Positions 34,477 through 43,080 of a stretch of DNA of 64,000 nucleotides are shown here, piece after piece. The DNA is taken from positions 102,848-166,847 of the forward strand of contig JACKJG010000009.1 of NCBI GenBank assembly GCA_020638065.1. The letters are read 5' to 3'. Positions within the stretch are counted from its first letter, which is position 1. Each line of letters opens with the position of its first letter. The notes beneath the pieces are model-generated. The model searched no databases and was not told the DNA's origin. It saw only the letters and a list, made by a program, of their open reading frames with translations. A program made the position numbers and the translations under genes. The DNA is from Hyphomicrobiaceae bacterium (GTDB taxonomy: Bacteria; Pseudomonadota; Alphaproteobacteria; Rhizobiales; Devosiaceae).

Positions 34477-34502
34477 CCCAACTGCATCAGGGAGGGAACA
34501 CG

Positions 34503-36113
34503 ATGCACAAACTGACAACATACGCTCTTTCCGCCGCACTCATGCTCGGCACTACGCCGGTGTGGGCACAAGTGGCAAACCCGCTTTCCGACGCAAGAGT
34601 CAGGCAGGCAATCGCCTACGCAATTGATATGGACACAATCGCCGAAACCTTGTTCAGAGGATTGGACATCCCGGCCGACTCCATGATCCCGAATGGCGAG
34701 TGGAAGGTCGATGGCCTCAATCAGTACACCTATGATCCGGACAAGGCGCGGGCGCTGCTCGACGAAGCCGGCTGGGTGCCGGGGTCGACCATCGACATGG
34801 TCTACTACTACGGAGATCAGGACACCGTTGATTTCATGACCGCCATCCAGGCCTATCTTGCCGATGTGGGCATCGACATGACGATGCGCAAACTTGAGGG
34901 CGACGTCACCGGCGAATTGAACGTGCCTCCGAGTGAGGATTTCCAGACCTCCGGGGTGACCTGGGACATGGCCTATGGCGCCCGTGCCGCACTGGCACTG
35001 CAGGAATATTTCAATGTCTATTCATCAGATCAGACGGCCTACACGCCTCCGACACCCGAGCGGGAAGACCTGATCGCGCGGATCAACGGAAGCGCTGATC
35101 CCGAGGTCCTCAAGCAGGCATTTTACGATTTCGAAGAATACGAAAACGAAATGCTCTCGGACATTCCGCTCTACTACCGCCAGCTTCAGGTGTACCAGAG
35201 CGACCGGCTCGATCGACATGGAGCTGATCTGGGCAATGAGAACTTTATCTACGATAACAACCTCATCAACTGGACCGTCGAGCCGAACGAAGATGGCGAG
35301 GAAGTCATGTACATCGGCGGCGCCCCGGAGCAGTTCTTCGAGCACCGCTGGCTGAACCCAGGCGGACTGACCTCCCAGATGCTGTTTGACAGGTTGCTCA
35401 CCGCCAACGGCTCTCTCGTGACCAACGGGGTGCAGCAGGCCGAAAGCTACACGCTTTCAGAAGATGGCAAGTCAATCACCTTCGTCTTGAAAGAGGGTTT
35501 GACCTGGCACGACGGTGAGCCTTTCACGGTCGAAGATGTAGTCTGGTCTATTGAAACCGCACTAAAAACGCCGACCATGAACAGCGTGTTTGTGAGCACC
35601 TTTAACGCCATTGAAGGCGCAGATGCTTACCTGAACGGCGACGCAGAACATGTGTCAGGTATTGTCGTTGACGGCCGTTCCCTGACGCTCAACCTGATCA
35701 GGGTAGATGCGAACGTACTCACCACGTTCAGCCAGTTTCCTGTGATGCCCAAACATTTGATGGCTGATGTGAATCCATTGGAGTTCCAGCAGCATCCGTT
35801 CTGGCAAAACCCAATCGGAACCGGCCCGTTCCGCATTGAAGAAATTCAGATGAATGACTTCACGCGGTTCGTCCCCTTCGAAGATTACCACGGCGGCACA
35901 GCGAAGATCGACGAGGTCGTAGCTTGGCCAGGCGGAGAGTCGGACGAGTCGATCGCCCGCAATGCTGCGGCAGGCTTGCTTGATTTTGGCTCAACCAGAA
36001 CGCTGTCCAACGTTGAGGCGCTCCGCGAGATGGACCACATCACGCTGACACCGGTGGACATCAACTACACACGCTCGTTCCGTGTGAACGCCTTCCCCTT
36101 CAAACCTGAATAA
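34503..36113 (+). CDS. ABC importer binding protein, circularly permuted SBP_bac_5
   Basis: A 536-residue periplasmic protein. Signal peptide (1-23) is followed directly by NPLSDARVRQAIAYAIDMDTIAETLF, a motif that lies about residue 280-300 in normal DppA/SatA-type proteins, and by the rest of the usual C-terminal half up to NWTVEP (about 260). After a short NEDGE linker, the usual N-terminal half begins: VMYIGGAPEQFFEHRWLNPG, then TSQMLFDRLL, FVLKEGLTWHDGEPFTVEDVVWSIE and GTGPFRIEEI, ending at FRVNAFPFKPE. The two halves together are complete but in swapped order. It presumably binds sialic acid and serves the permeases downstream. Confidence 0.85.
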   Translation: MHKLTTYALSAALMLGTTPVWAQVANPLSDARVRQAIAYAIDMDTIAETLFRGLDIPADSMIPNGEWKVDGLNQYTYDPDKARALLDEAGWVPGSTIDMVYYYGDQDTVDFMTAIQAYLADVGIDMTMRKLEGDVTGELNVPPSEDFQTSGVTWDMAYGARAALALQEYFNVYSSDQTAYTPPTPEREDLIARINGSADPEVLKQAFYDFEEYENEMLSDIPLYYRQLQVYQSDRLDRHGADLGNENFIYDNNLINWTVEPNEDGEEVMYIGGAPEQFFEHRWLNPGGLTSQMLFDRLLTANGSLVTNGVQQAESYTLSEDGKSITFVLKEGLTWHDGEPFTVEDVVWSIETALKTPTMNSVFVSTFNAIEGADAYLNGDAEHVSGIVVDGRSLTLNLIRVDANVLTTFSQFPVMPKHLMADVNPLEFQQHPFWQNPIGTGPFRIEEIQMNDFTRFVPFEDYHGGTAKIDEVVAWPGGESDESIARNAAAGLLDFGSTRTLSNVEALREMDHITLTPVDINYTRSFRVNAFPFKPE

Positions 36114-36126
36114 GCACAATCGCGCG

Positions 36127-36148
36127 GGCCACGCCGAAAAGCGTGGCC
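36127..36148 (+). terminator. Hairpin between binding-protein and permease genes
   Basis: An 8-bp GC-rich stem (GGCCACGC with GCGTGGCC) and 6-nt loop, 14 bp after the binding-protein stop and with no T run. It is typical of intercistronic hairpins that stabilise the upstream message and lower downstream expression. Confidence 0.6.
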
Positions 36149-36172
36149 TGCATTAATTGGAGCCTGACAGCG

Positions 36173-37129
36173 TTGCTCACGTATATTCTACGACGCATCC
36201 TGCTTATGATCCCCATGCTGCTGGTGGTCAGTTTTCTGATCTATCTGGGGCTCGAACTGACGCCGGGCGATGCGGTCTCCTACATGATCCCTCCGGACCT
36301 CGGCGGCCAGATATCGCCCGAACAGATGGAGGCAATACGGGAATCTCTGGGGCTCAACAAATCGTTCATTGAGCGCTACTTCATTTGGCTCTGGGGTGCC
36401 GTGCAAGGCAATTTTGGCTACTCGCTGTCTGGCGGCGTTTCCATCTCGCAAATTTTCCTCGATCGCCTTCCCGCGACCCTGGAACTTTCAATCGCGGCAA
36501 TTCTGATCTCCACAGTTCTGGGAACCGCACTTGGCGTGATTACGGCTTTGAAGCGTGGTTCCGCGACAGATATCACATTGACCATCGGTGGAATGATCGG
36601 GCTTTCCATTCCCGATTTCTTCTTCGGTCTGGCGGCTCTATCGTTTTTCGCGCTCGAGCTTGGCTGGTTGCCCGTGGGTGGCAGGTTGATGCCCGGATAC
36701 GAGACATTCTGGGATCGACTGCCTCATCTCATTCTACCGGCAACTGTGCTGGCGCTTTCGCTGACCGCTGGTGTCATGCGCTATTCGCGCGCCGCAATGC
36801 TCGACGCGCTGTCTCAAGAATTTGTGCGTACGGCACGAGCAAAGGGTCTCCCGGAATGGCGGGTGAACGTGCTGCATGGTTTTCGCGTGGCACTGACACC
36901 CGTCATTGTCCTGGTCGGTTTTCGACTTCCGTTCCTGATCGGCGGTTCGGTGGTGATCGAAAAGGTGTTTCAGTGGCCTGGCGTAGGAAACGAATTTGTG
37001 TCCGCGGTGCGGTCGCAAGACTACCCACTTGTGATGATGATTGCACTGCTATCGGTTCTCGCTGTGCTGATTGCCAGCTTGATCATCGATATTCTTACGG
37101 CCGTCGTTGACCCGAGGGTGCGGCTATGA
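36173..37129 (+). CDS. ABC transporter permease, DppB type
   Basis: A 318-residue inner-membrane permease. From TTG 36173 it begins LTYILRRILLMIPMLLVVSFLIYLGLELTPGDAV, the usual DppB opening. GGAG lies ten bases upstream of the TTG. Six membrane helices and the EAA loop (EFVRTARAKGLPEWRVNVLHGFRVALTPVIVLVG) are present. A GTG start ten codons earlier is possible but crosses the hairpin. It overlaps the next permease by 4 bp and serves the permuted binding protein. Confidence 0.92.
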   Translation: MLTYILRRILLMIPMLLVVSFLIYLGLELTPGDAVSYMIPPDLGGQISPEQMEAIRESLGLNKSFIERYFIWLWGAVQGNFGYSLSGGVSISQIFLDRLPATLELSIAAILISTVLGTALGVITALKRGSATDITLTIGGMIGLSIPDFFFGLAALSFFALELGWLPVGGRLMPGYETFWDRLPHLILPATVLALSLTAGVMRYSRAAMLDALSQEFVRTARAKGLPEWRVNVLHGFRVALTPVIVLVGFRLPFLIGGSVVIEKVFQWPGVGNEFVSAVRSQDYPLVMMIALLSVLAVLIASLIIDILTAVVDPRVRL

Positions 37130-38058
37130 ACCAGCACGCACCTGTCCGCAAATCGCGTCTCGACCGGTCATTCGACAGAATACGCGCTCTGGAGGAAGCC
37201 GGAGCGCTCAGCAGCCGGGTACATAACCGCTCGCTGAGAAAATTCTTGTCCAATCCGCTGGCCAGCGCCGGGGTGATAATGTTTCTGATCATCCTGCTTA
37301 CCGCAATCTTCGCGCCCCTGATCGTCCCCTACGATCCCTTGAAAATTGATCTAAGGGCACTGCTGCAGCCACCAAGCGCAGAACATTGGTTGGGTACAGA
37401 TAAAGTTGGACGAGACGTGTTCGCCCGCATTCTTTATGGCGGCCGGATCTCTATTTTCATTGGTCTGGGCAGCGCCGTCGCCGCCGGCGTTTTGGGAGTC
37501 GCGATCGGTTGTATCTCAGCCTACAAGAGAGGCTGGCTGGACGCAGTTGTCCTCCGTGTTTCTGAAGTGTTCATTGCCTTTCCCCAGATCATTCTTGTGC
37601 TCCTTCTGGTCTCGATCCTGGGGCAAAGCCTGATCAATCTCCTGCTGATCTTTATCGCGACGGGCTGGGCCCCCATGTATCGGATGGTTCGCGCCCGGGT
37701 CCTTTCGCTTCGCGAGGAAGAGTACGTGCAAGCACTCGAAGCGTTCGGCATCAGCACGCCGGTCATCGCCTATAAACATATTCTCCCCAACGCATTGGGG
37801 CCGGTGACAGTTCAGATTACGCTCTCAACAGCAGCCTTCATTCTTGCTGAGGCTGGGCTGAGTTTTCTTGGTCTGGGTGTGCCGCTGCAAATCCCGACCT
37901 GGGGAAACATCCTGAACGCCGCCAACGACATGAGGATTCTCGAACAGAACTGGTGGATTTGGTTGCCCGTCGGACTTGTGATCTCGGCTTTTGTGCTGGC
38001 TGTGAACTTTATTGGTGATGGTCTTCGCGATTCATCTGATCCGACGCAGCAAGGTTAA
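37126..38058 (+). CDS. ABC transporter permease, DppC type
   Basis: A 310-residue permease with a soluble N-terminal stretch of about 40 residues. A first helix (AGVIMFLIILLTAIFAPLIVPYDP) follows, then the DppC signature HWLGTDKVGRDVFARILYGGRISIFIGLG. The EAA loop reads EEEYVQALEAFGISTPVIAYKHILPNALGPVTVQI. It overlaps the preceding permease by 4 bp and is 5 bp before the first ATPase gene. It forms the heterodimeric channel with the DppB-type partner. Confidence 0.93.
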   Translation: MNQHAPVRKSRLDRSFDRIRALEEAGALSSRVHNRSLRKFLSNPLASAGVIMFLIILLTAIFAPLIVPYDPLKIDLRALLQPPSAEHWLGTDKVGRDVFARILYGGRISIFIGLGSAVAAGVLGVAIGCISAYKRGWLDAVVLRVSEVFIAFPQIILVLLLVSILGQSLINLLLIFIATGWAPMYRMVRARVLSLREEEYVQALEAFGISTPVIAYKHILPNALGPVTVQITLSTAAFILAEAGLSFLGLGVPLQIPTWGNILNAANDMRILEQNWWIWLPVGLVISAFVLAVNFIGDGLRDSSDPTQQG

Positions 38059-38063
38059 CGGAC

Positions 38064-39083
38064 ATGGGGACAGCGCAAAGCGAAGCCGATGTCGTTGTGT
38101 CCGTAGAGGGCCTCCGCACCTATTTCTACAACGACAATCGCTGCAACAAGGCCGTCGACGACGTGTCCTTCGAAATTCGGAGTGGCAAAACACTTTGCGT
38201 CGTTGGAGAAAGCGGGTGCGGCAAGTCCGTTACGGCCTCATCAATAATGCAACTGCTGCCGCGATTGGCGAGAATTGAAGAGGGGTCGATCACCTTCAAT
38301 GCACAAAGCGGCGCCTTGCGAATAGACAAGCTTGATAGGAACGGGCGGGCCATGCGGAACATCCGCGGCGGTGAAATCGCGATGATCTTTCAGGACCCGA
38401 TGAAGTCGCTCAACCCGGTCTATACGGTAGGGTTCCAGATCGCGGAAAACCTCAAGTACCACACACGATTGGCGTCTAGGGCCATACGCGAACTGACCAT
38501 CGAAATGTTGGGCAAAATGGGTATTCCGCTTCCCGAGAAACGGGTGGATCAGTACCCGCACGAATTCTCTGGCGGTATGCGCCAGCGCGCCATGATCGCC
38601 ATGGCGATGGCGTGCAATCCCCGGCTTTTGATCGCTGACGAGCCGACGACGGCGCTGGATGTTACGATCCAGGCCCAGATATTCGAGACCATGCTCAAGC
38701 TCAAGGCGGAACATGGCACCGCCATCATGCTCATAACCCACGATATGGGCGTGGTCGCCGAACTGGCAGACGAAGTGGCTGTCATGTACATGGGAAAGAT
38801 TGTGGAAGGGGGAACTGTCGAAGAGGTTCTTCGCACCCCGCGGCACCCATACACCAAGGCTCTTCTGGCCTCTATCCCCGTTCTCGGGCGCGGCAGGAAC
38901 CAGCAGATCGAACCCATTCGTGGATCGACACCGGACCCGTATGATCGTCCAGTCGGATGTCAGTTTGCGCCACGATGCGACTATGCCGGCGAAAAGTGCG
39001 CTGTCATGCCGGACGAGGAATATGTGTCGTTCACTCATCGTGTCCGCTGTTGGAAACACCAAGAAGTAGCTCCCGATGAATGA
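38064..39083 (+). CDS. ABC transporter ATP-binding protein, DppD type
   Basis: A 339-residue ATPase with Walker A GESGCGKSVTAS, signature SGGMRQRAMIAMAM, Walker B LLIADEPTTALD and H-loop ITHDMG. The C-terminal oligopeptide/dipeptide domain has GCQFAPRCDYAGEKC, whose four cysteines usually hold an Fe-S cluster. It overlaps the second ATPase by 8 bp. Confidence 0.94.
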   Translation: MGTAQSEADVVVSVEGLRTYFYNDNRCNKAVDDVSFEIRSGKTLCVVGESGCGKSVTASSIMQLLPRLARIEEGSITFNAQSGALRIDKLDRNGRAMRNIRGGEIAMIFQDPMKSLNPVYTVGFQIAENLKYHTRLASRAIRELTIEMLGKMGIPLPEKRVDQYPHEFSGGMRQRAMIAMAMACNPRLLIADEPTTALDVTIQAQIFETMLKLKAEHGTAIMLITHDMGVVAELADEVAVMYMGKIVEGGTVEEVLRTPRHPYTKALLASIPVLGRGRNQQIEPIRGSTPDPYDRPVGCQFAPRCDYAGEKCAVMPDEEYVSFTHRVRCWKHQEVAPDE

Positions 39084-40101
39084 TCAACTGCCCGAAAATA
39101 TTCTCGAACTTCGGGGGCTTAAAACCCACTACCCGATCAGGGGTGGTGTATTCCGACGCACCGTAGACAGTATCAAGGCGGTCGACGGTGTCGATTTGTC
39201 GGTGCGCCGTGGAGAAGTGCTCGGTCTGGTCGGGGAGAGTGGGTGCGGAAAATCAACTCTGGGTAAATCGATCTTGCGGCTGGCCCTGTCGACCGCGGGC
39301 GAAATTGTGTTTTCTTCCGAGAATGGAGAAGTGGATCTGCGCCAGCTCACAAGGGCGGAACTGTTCCCCTACCGCCGCCGCCTGCAAATCATCTTCCAGG
39401 ACCCGCACTCTTCGTTGAACCCAGCTTTCACGATTTTCACAGCGTTCGACGATGTGCTGAAACGCTATGGCTACGGTGACAAGGAAGCGCGACGGGCGGT
39501 ACTTGGTGATCTGTTCGAAGCCGTGAACATGCCACGGCACTATATCGACAGATACCCGCACGAGTTTTCGGGTGGGCAAAGACAGCGTATCGGGATCGCA
39601 AGAGCGCTTGCGGTCGATCCGGAGTTGATTGTCTGCGATGAACCAGTGAGCGCTTTGGATGCGTCGATCCAGGCTCAGGTCCTCAAATTGCTGCAGAACC
39701 TGCGTCAAGAACGCAATCTGACATACATTTTCATCACGCATGACCTCAGCGTGACAGAATACTTTTGTGACCGTATCGCCGTTATGTACCTGGGCAAGAT
39801 TGTCGAGATTGCGAAGTCCGAGGAGATCTTTGGCACGACGCTCCACCCTTACACACAGGCTTTGATATCCGCCATTCCCGTCGCTGACCTGGACAGAAAG
39901 TCGAAGCGGATTGTGCTGGAAGGTGACGTGCCAAGCCCAGTGTCACCGCCCAGCGGTTGCGCATTTCATCCGAGATGTCGCTTCGCCACTGACATCTGCA
40001 GGCAACAAACTCCCAAACTTCAACCTAGCAAGGACTATCCCAAAGACCACTTGGTAGCCTGCCATCGAGTTGAGGAGCTTGGTGTTCTCGGCCATGCATA
40101 G
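39076..40101 (+). CDS. ABC transporter ATP-binding protein, DppF type
   Basis: A 341-residue ATPase: Walker A GESGCGKSTLGKS, signature SGGQRQRIGIARAL, Walker B LIVCDEPVSALD, and C-terminal GCAFHPRCRFATDIC. It pairs with the DppD-type protein to energise the importer. The gene is followed 49 bp later by the NanE-NanK fusion, so transport and catabolism are one transcript. Confidence 0.94.
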   Translation: MNDQLPENILELRGLKTHYPIRGGVFRRTVDSIKAVDGVDLSVRRGEVLGLVGESGCGKSTLGKSILRLALSTAGEIVFSSENGEVDLRQLTRAELFPYRRRLQIIFQDPHSSLNPAFTIFTAFDDVLKRYGYGDKEARRAVLGDLFEAVNMPRHYIDRYPHEFSGGQRQRIGIARALAVDPELIVCDEPVSALDASIQAQVLKLLQNLRQERNLTYIFITHDLSVTEYFCDRIAVMYLGKIVEIAKSEEIFGTTLHPYTQALISAIPVADLDRKSKRIVLEGDVPSPVSPPSGCAFHPRCRFATDICRQQTPKLQPSKDYPKDHLVACHRVEELGVLGHA

Positions 40102-40150
40102 GTCACCTGCGCTGCAGCGATCAGGCACAGCGCAGTGAATTGGAAATAAT

Positions 40151-41728
40151 ATGACTTCAAGACAGAGTCGAACGCAGCTTCTGGAAACGTTGCGCGGAGG
40201 CGTGGTTGTTTCGTGTCAGCCGGTTGAAGGTGGGCCATTGGCGCGTCCCGGCATTGTGGCTGACATCGCTCAAGCAGTGGTGGCCGGGGGAGCCGCAGCG
40301 GTTCGGATTGAGGGGGTTGATAACCTGCGTGCAGTCCGCGCTCGTATCAGGGTCCCGATTATCGGAATCGTCAAAAGGACAGTGGCAGACAGCTTGGTCC
40401 GTATCACGCCTTGCGTTGATGATGTCGACGCACTGGTTCGTGCAGGGGCAGACATCGTCGCCTATGACGCGACAGATCGCAAAGGGCCGGAGACTAGAGA
40501 GGCGGTGCTGCGCGCAATTTTGTCCAACGGCGCGGTTGCAATGAGCGATTGTGCAACGCTAGACGATGGCAGGGCTGCACTTGCGAATGGGGCCGATATT
40601 CTTGGCACAACATTGTCCGGCTATACTGCAGCAACGGCTCAATCGGTCGATCAGCCAGACCTCCAGTTGGTGCGGGCATTTCGCCACCTTGGCTCATTTG
40701 TCATGGCGGAAGGCAGATACAACTCACCAAACCTTGCGGCTCAAGCAATTTGTGCAGGCGCCGATTGCGTGACGGTCGGCAGCGCGATCACACGCCCTGA
40801 ACTTGTAACCACCTGGTATTGTGACGCCGTAACTAGATCATCACGCGAAATGTTGAACGGGTTCGCTATCGATCTAGGTGGCACCAAGACAGCAATAGCT
40901 AGAATTGAGAGGGGTCTGGTCGTTGCGCGAAAGCAGGTCGCGACCGAAGGGAATGCAGAACTGGGTGCATACGTCGATCGAATGTCGAACCAATTGGCCG
41001 ACATTGGCTATGCTCGAGGCTCCCGACTGGGCGTCGCCGTCACAGGCCGACTAGACGCCGAAGGCCGATGGTACGCTGTCAATGCCGATACGTTGCCGTC
41101 GATCAACGGCGCACCCTTGGCTGAAGCGCTGAACAATCGGTTTGGACGAGTCAATTGCATTAATGACGCTGCCGCCACAGCATTGGCTGAAGCATATTTT
41201 GGCAGTGGCCGGGGGTGTTCGCGGTTCGTATACTTGACTGTTTCAACAGGCATCGGCGGCGGTGTCGTTTTGAACGGCGAGTTGCTGCGCGGGCAGATCG
41301 GTCTGGCCGGCCACCTTGGGTTCGTCGTAGGGCGACACAGTGACAAATCGTGCGGAAGTGGCCGTGTTGGCACGGTGGAGAGTGTCGCAGCGGGCAACTC
41401 GATTTCGCAAGCGGCTTCGGAAGCAGGTTACCCTGGATTAAACTCGAAAGAGGTGTTCGCCGCGGCGGCCTCTGGTGAAATTTGGGCACGCGAGATTATC
41501 AATCGATCGGCCCGGGTAGTGGCTGTACTATGCGCCGACTTAGCGGCGATTCTGGAACCGGAGTGTATCGCCATCGGGGGTGGAGTAGGGCTAGCACCCG
41601 GATATATCGAAAAGATTCGCGGTTTCCTGTTGGATGAACCCAAACTCTTTCATGTTCCGATAGAAGCCGCTGAGTTGGCCGGTGACGGTCCTCTTTTGGG
41701 TGCTTTGGTTTCCAGCAGTGAACGTTAG
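40151..41728 (+). CDS. NanE-NanK fusion: ManNAc-6-P epimerase plus ManNAc kinase
   Basis: A 525-residue fusion. Residues 1-230 are NanE: GGVVVSCQPVEGGPLARPGIVADIA, ADIVAYDATDRKGPE, NGADILGTTLSGYT and VMAEGRYNSPNLAAQAICAGADCVTVGSAITRPE. Residues about 235-525 are a ROK kinase: FAIDLGGTKTAIARIE (ATP), NDAAATALAEAYFGSGRGCS, VSTGIGGGVV, then GLAGHLGFVVG; of the usual ROK Cys zinc site, only the CGSGRVGTVE end remains, so zinc binding is doubtful. Together they phosphorylate ManNAc and convert ManNAc-6-P to GlcNAc-6-P. nagA and nagB must lie elsewhere. Confidence 0.9.
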   Translation: MTSRQSRTQLLETLRGGVVVSCQPVEGGPLARPGIVADIAQAVVAGGAAAVRIEGVDNLRAVRARIRVPIIGIVKRTVADSLVRITPCVDDVDALVRAGADIVAYDATDRKGPETREAVLRAILSNGAVAMSDCATLDDGRAALANGADILGTTLSGYTAATAQSVDQPDLQLVRAFRHLGSFVMAEGRYNSPNLAAQAICAGADCVTVGSAITRPELVTTWYCDAVTRSSREMLNGFAIDLGGTKTAIARIERGLVVARKQVATEGNAELGAYVDRMSNQLADIGYARGSRLGVAVTGRLDAEGRWYAVNADTLPSINGAPLAEALNNRFGRVNCINDAAATALAEAYFGSGRGCSRFVYLTVSTGIGGGVVLNGELLRGQIGLAGHLGFVVGRHSDKSCGSGRVGTVESVAAGNSISQAASEAGYPGLNSKEVFAAAASGEIWAREIINRSARVVAVLCADLAAILEPECIAIGGGVGLAPGYIEKIRGFLLDEPKLFHVPIEAAELAGDGPLLGALVSSSER

Positions 41729-42066
41729 GTATCAATCGTGGTGTGTGTGTGAAATAAGCTCGCACGCTGAGTAGAACTTGTTGGTTCTCCGCCCCACACG
41801 CAGGATTATCAGTCAATCTGGCACATCCAGCCGGCCCGACCTGCGTATGCGCCTATGTGGGCAGCTGTGTGGGTCCAATTCTGCTGGGTGGGGCAACATG
41901 GCAGAATGTTGAGGAATTTGTCCCTTTTCAGCTGCTTCAACAACTTCGGCGACCAGATTGATCACGTGGTTGTGGCCGGTCGGCTGATGGTCACGGGCCG
42001 GCCAATCCGCCAGTAATCCACCGAGCAAGGCTCTTCTGCCAACTGTGACTTTGAGACCGGAACTGA
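41729..42066. other. Intergenic stretch with repeat copy B and a possible gene remnant
   Basis: This 338-bp gap has the palindromic repeat at 41789-41894. On the minus strand, between 42065 and about 41895, there is an open, coding-like frame (GGLLADWPARDHQPTGHNHVINLV...) that runs into the repeat; it has no start with a ribosome site and I cannot name it. It may be a fragment cut by the repeat's insertion. Confidence 0.4.
41789..41894 (+). repeat. Palindromic repeat element, copy B
   Basis: Same orientation and nearly the same sequence as 30684-30788. Changes in the terminal arms (CCCCAC at left, GTGGGG at right) keep them complementary, which suggests selection for a folded structure. It lies 60 bp after the NanE-NanK stop. 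Confidence 0.85.
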
Positions 42067-42831
42067 CTACTCACCGTGACCAGCGATGACGTGCTGCACA
42101 TCATCGGCAATGTGATCCAGCATTTGCTCTGCAGCTCGTCTCGCACCCTTCGGATTTTTGGCCATGATTTCATCGTGCAACTTTTGATGCATATCGATGC
42201 GGTAGCTGGTTCCAAGTTCCATGTCAGTGGTGAGACTAAACAGCAGCAGCATGGGCACCTCCAGTAGGTTGCCCATCGATACCAAGAACTCGTTGCCCGA
42301 GGCGATGAGGATTGACTTGTGAAAGTTTACGTCAGCTAAAACATACTTTTCGCTAAACGGCTCAGATTCTTCAAGCTTGTTCATAGTCTGAAATGCTTCG
42401 GATATCTTGGTGATTTGATCCTCATTGTTGCTGGTCGCTGCCAGTTCGGCTGCTGTCGGTTCGATAAGCCGGCGGAACAGGAAGAAGTCCGCCACAAAAG
42501 TATCAATGTCACCTTTGGCGATCCGCCAAGCCATGACTTCAGGATCAAGCATATTCCACATCGCCGGCTCAGCGACACGGGTGCCCGTCCCCTGTCGAGA
42601 GACGACCAACCCCTTTCCTTCCAAGATCTTGGTTGCCTCTCGAAATGCGTTGCGGCTCACACCTCCAACTCGACCAAACATACTCTCCGACAAAGCAGCG
42701 CCGGCGGTTAGTGTTCCAGCCACAATTTTGCTGCCAATTTCAGCAGCAACGGGAGAGAGCCGGCGCCGGCCCGCGAGAACAGCAACACCAATTGCTCGCG
42801 TTCGGTCCTGACTAAGCTTGTGGGCCGTCAT
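42067..42831 (-). CDS. GntR/FadR-type regulator of the second sugar cluster
   Basis: A 254-residue repressor from ATG 42831, chosen because AAGGAA lies a few bases upstream (a start 23 codons earlier is open). Winged helix: KIVAGTLTAGAALSESMFGRVGGVSRNAFREATKILEGKGLVVSRQGTGTRV. FCD domain: FRRLIEPTAAELAA, then DVNFHKSILIASGNEFLVSMGNLL and HQKLHDEIMAKN. It is divergent from the MalE-type binding protein and presumably represses that operon until a sugar-derived ligand binds. Confidence 0.88.
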   Translation of the reverse strand: MTAHKLSQDRTRAIGVAVLAGRRRLSPVAAEIGSKIVAGTLTAGAALSESMFGRVGGVSRNAFREATKILEGKGLVVSRQGTGTRVAEPAMWNMLDPEVMAWRIAKGDIDTFVADFFLFRRLIEPTAAELAATSNNEDQITKISEAFQTMNKLEESEPFSEKYVLADVNFHKSILIASGNEFLVSMGNLLEVPMLLLFSLTTDMELGTSYRIDMHQKLHDEIMAKNPKGARRAAEQMLDHIADDVQHVIAGHGE

Positions 42832-42971
42832 TGGAGTTCCTTCGCTATTTGCATTGGCTGCGACAACGGAAGTTCGCTTGAACACATGTGCATTTACCAT
42901 TGTTCCTACTCAATTGAAGCTTGGTCGCAATCGAGGTCGAAAAATATTCCAAGCTGATCAGTCGAACCCCA

Positions 42972-43010
42972 TTGACAAACGACGCTTCGATAAACCTATA
43001 ATACTATTAT
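42972..43010 (+). promoter_or_regulatory. Promoter and palindrome before the second ABC importer
   Basis: TTGACA (42972-42977) and a perfect TATAAT (42997-43002) stand 19 bp apart. The -10 box is part of a perfect ATAATA-C-TATTAT palindrome (42998-43010). A GntR/FadR dimer bound there would block RNA polymerase. AGGAGGAG and ATG 43081 follow. Confidence 0.55.
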
Positions 43011-43080
43011 CGTACTTGCAATTGCCTGTGAGACGAAGTGCGGCTCCCAAGAGCCAGCGCGCAACGGAGGAGGAGAACAA

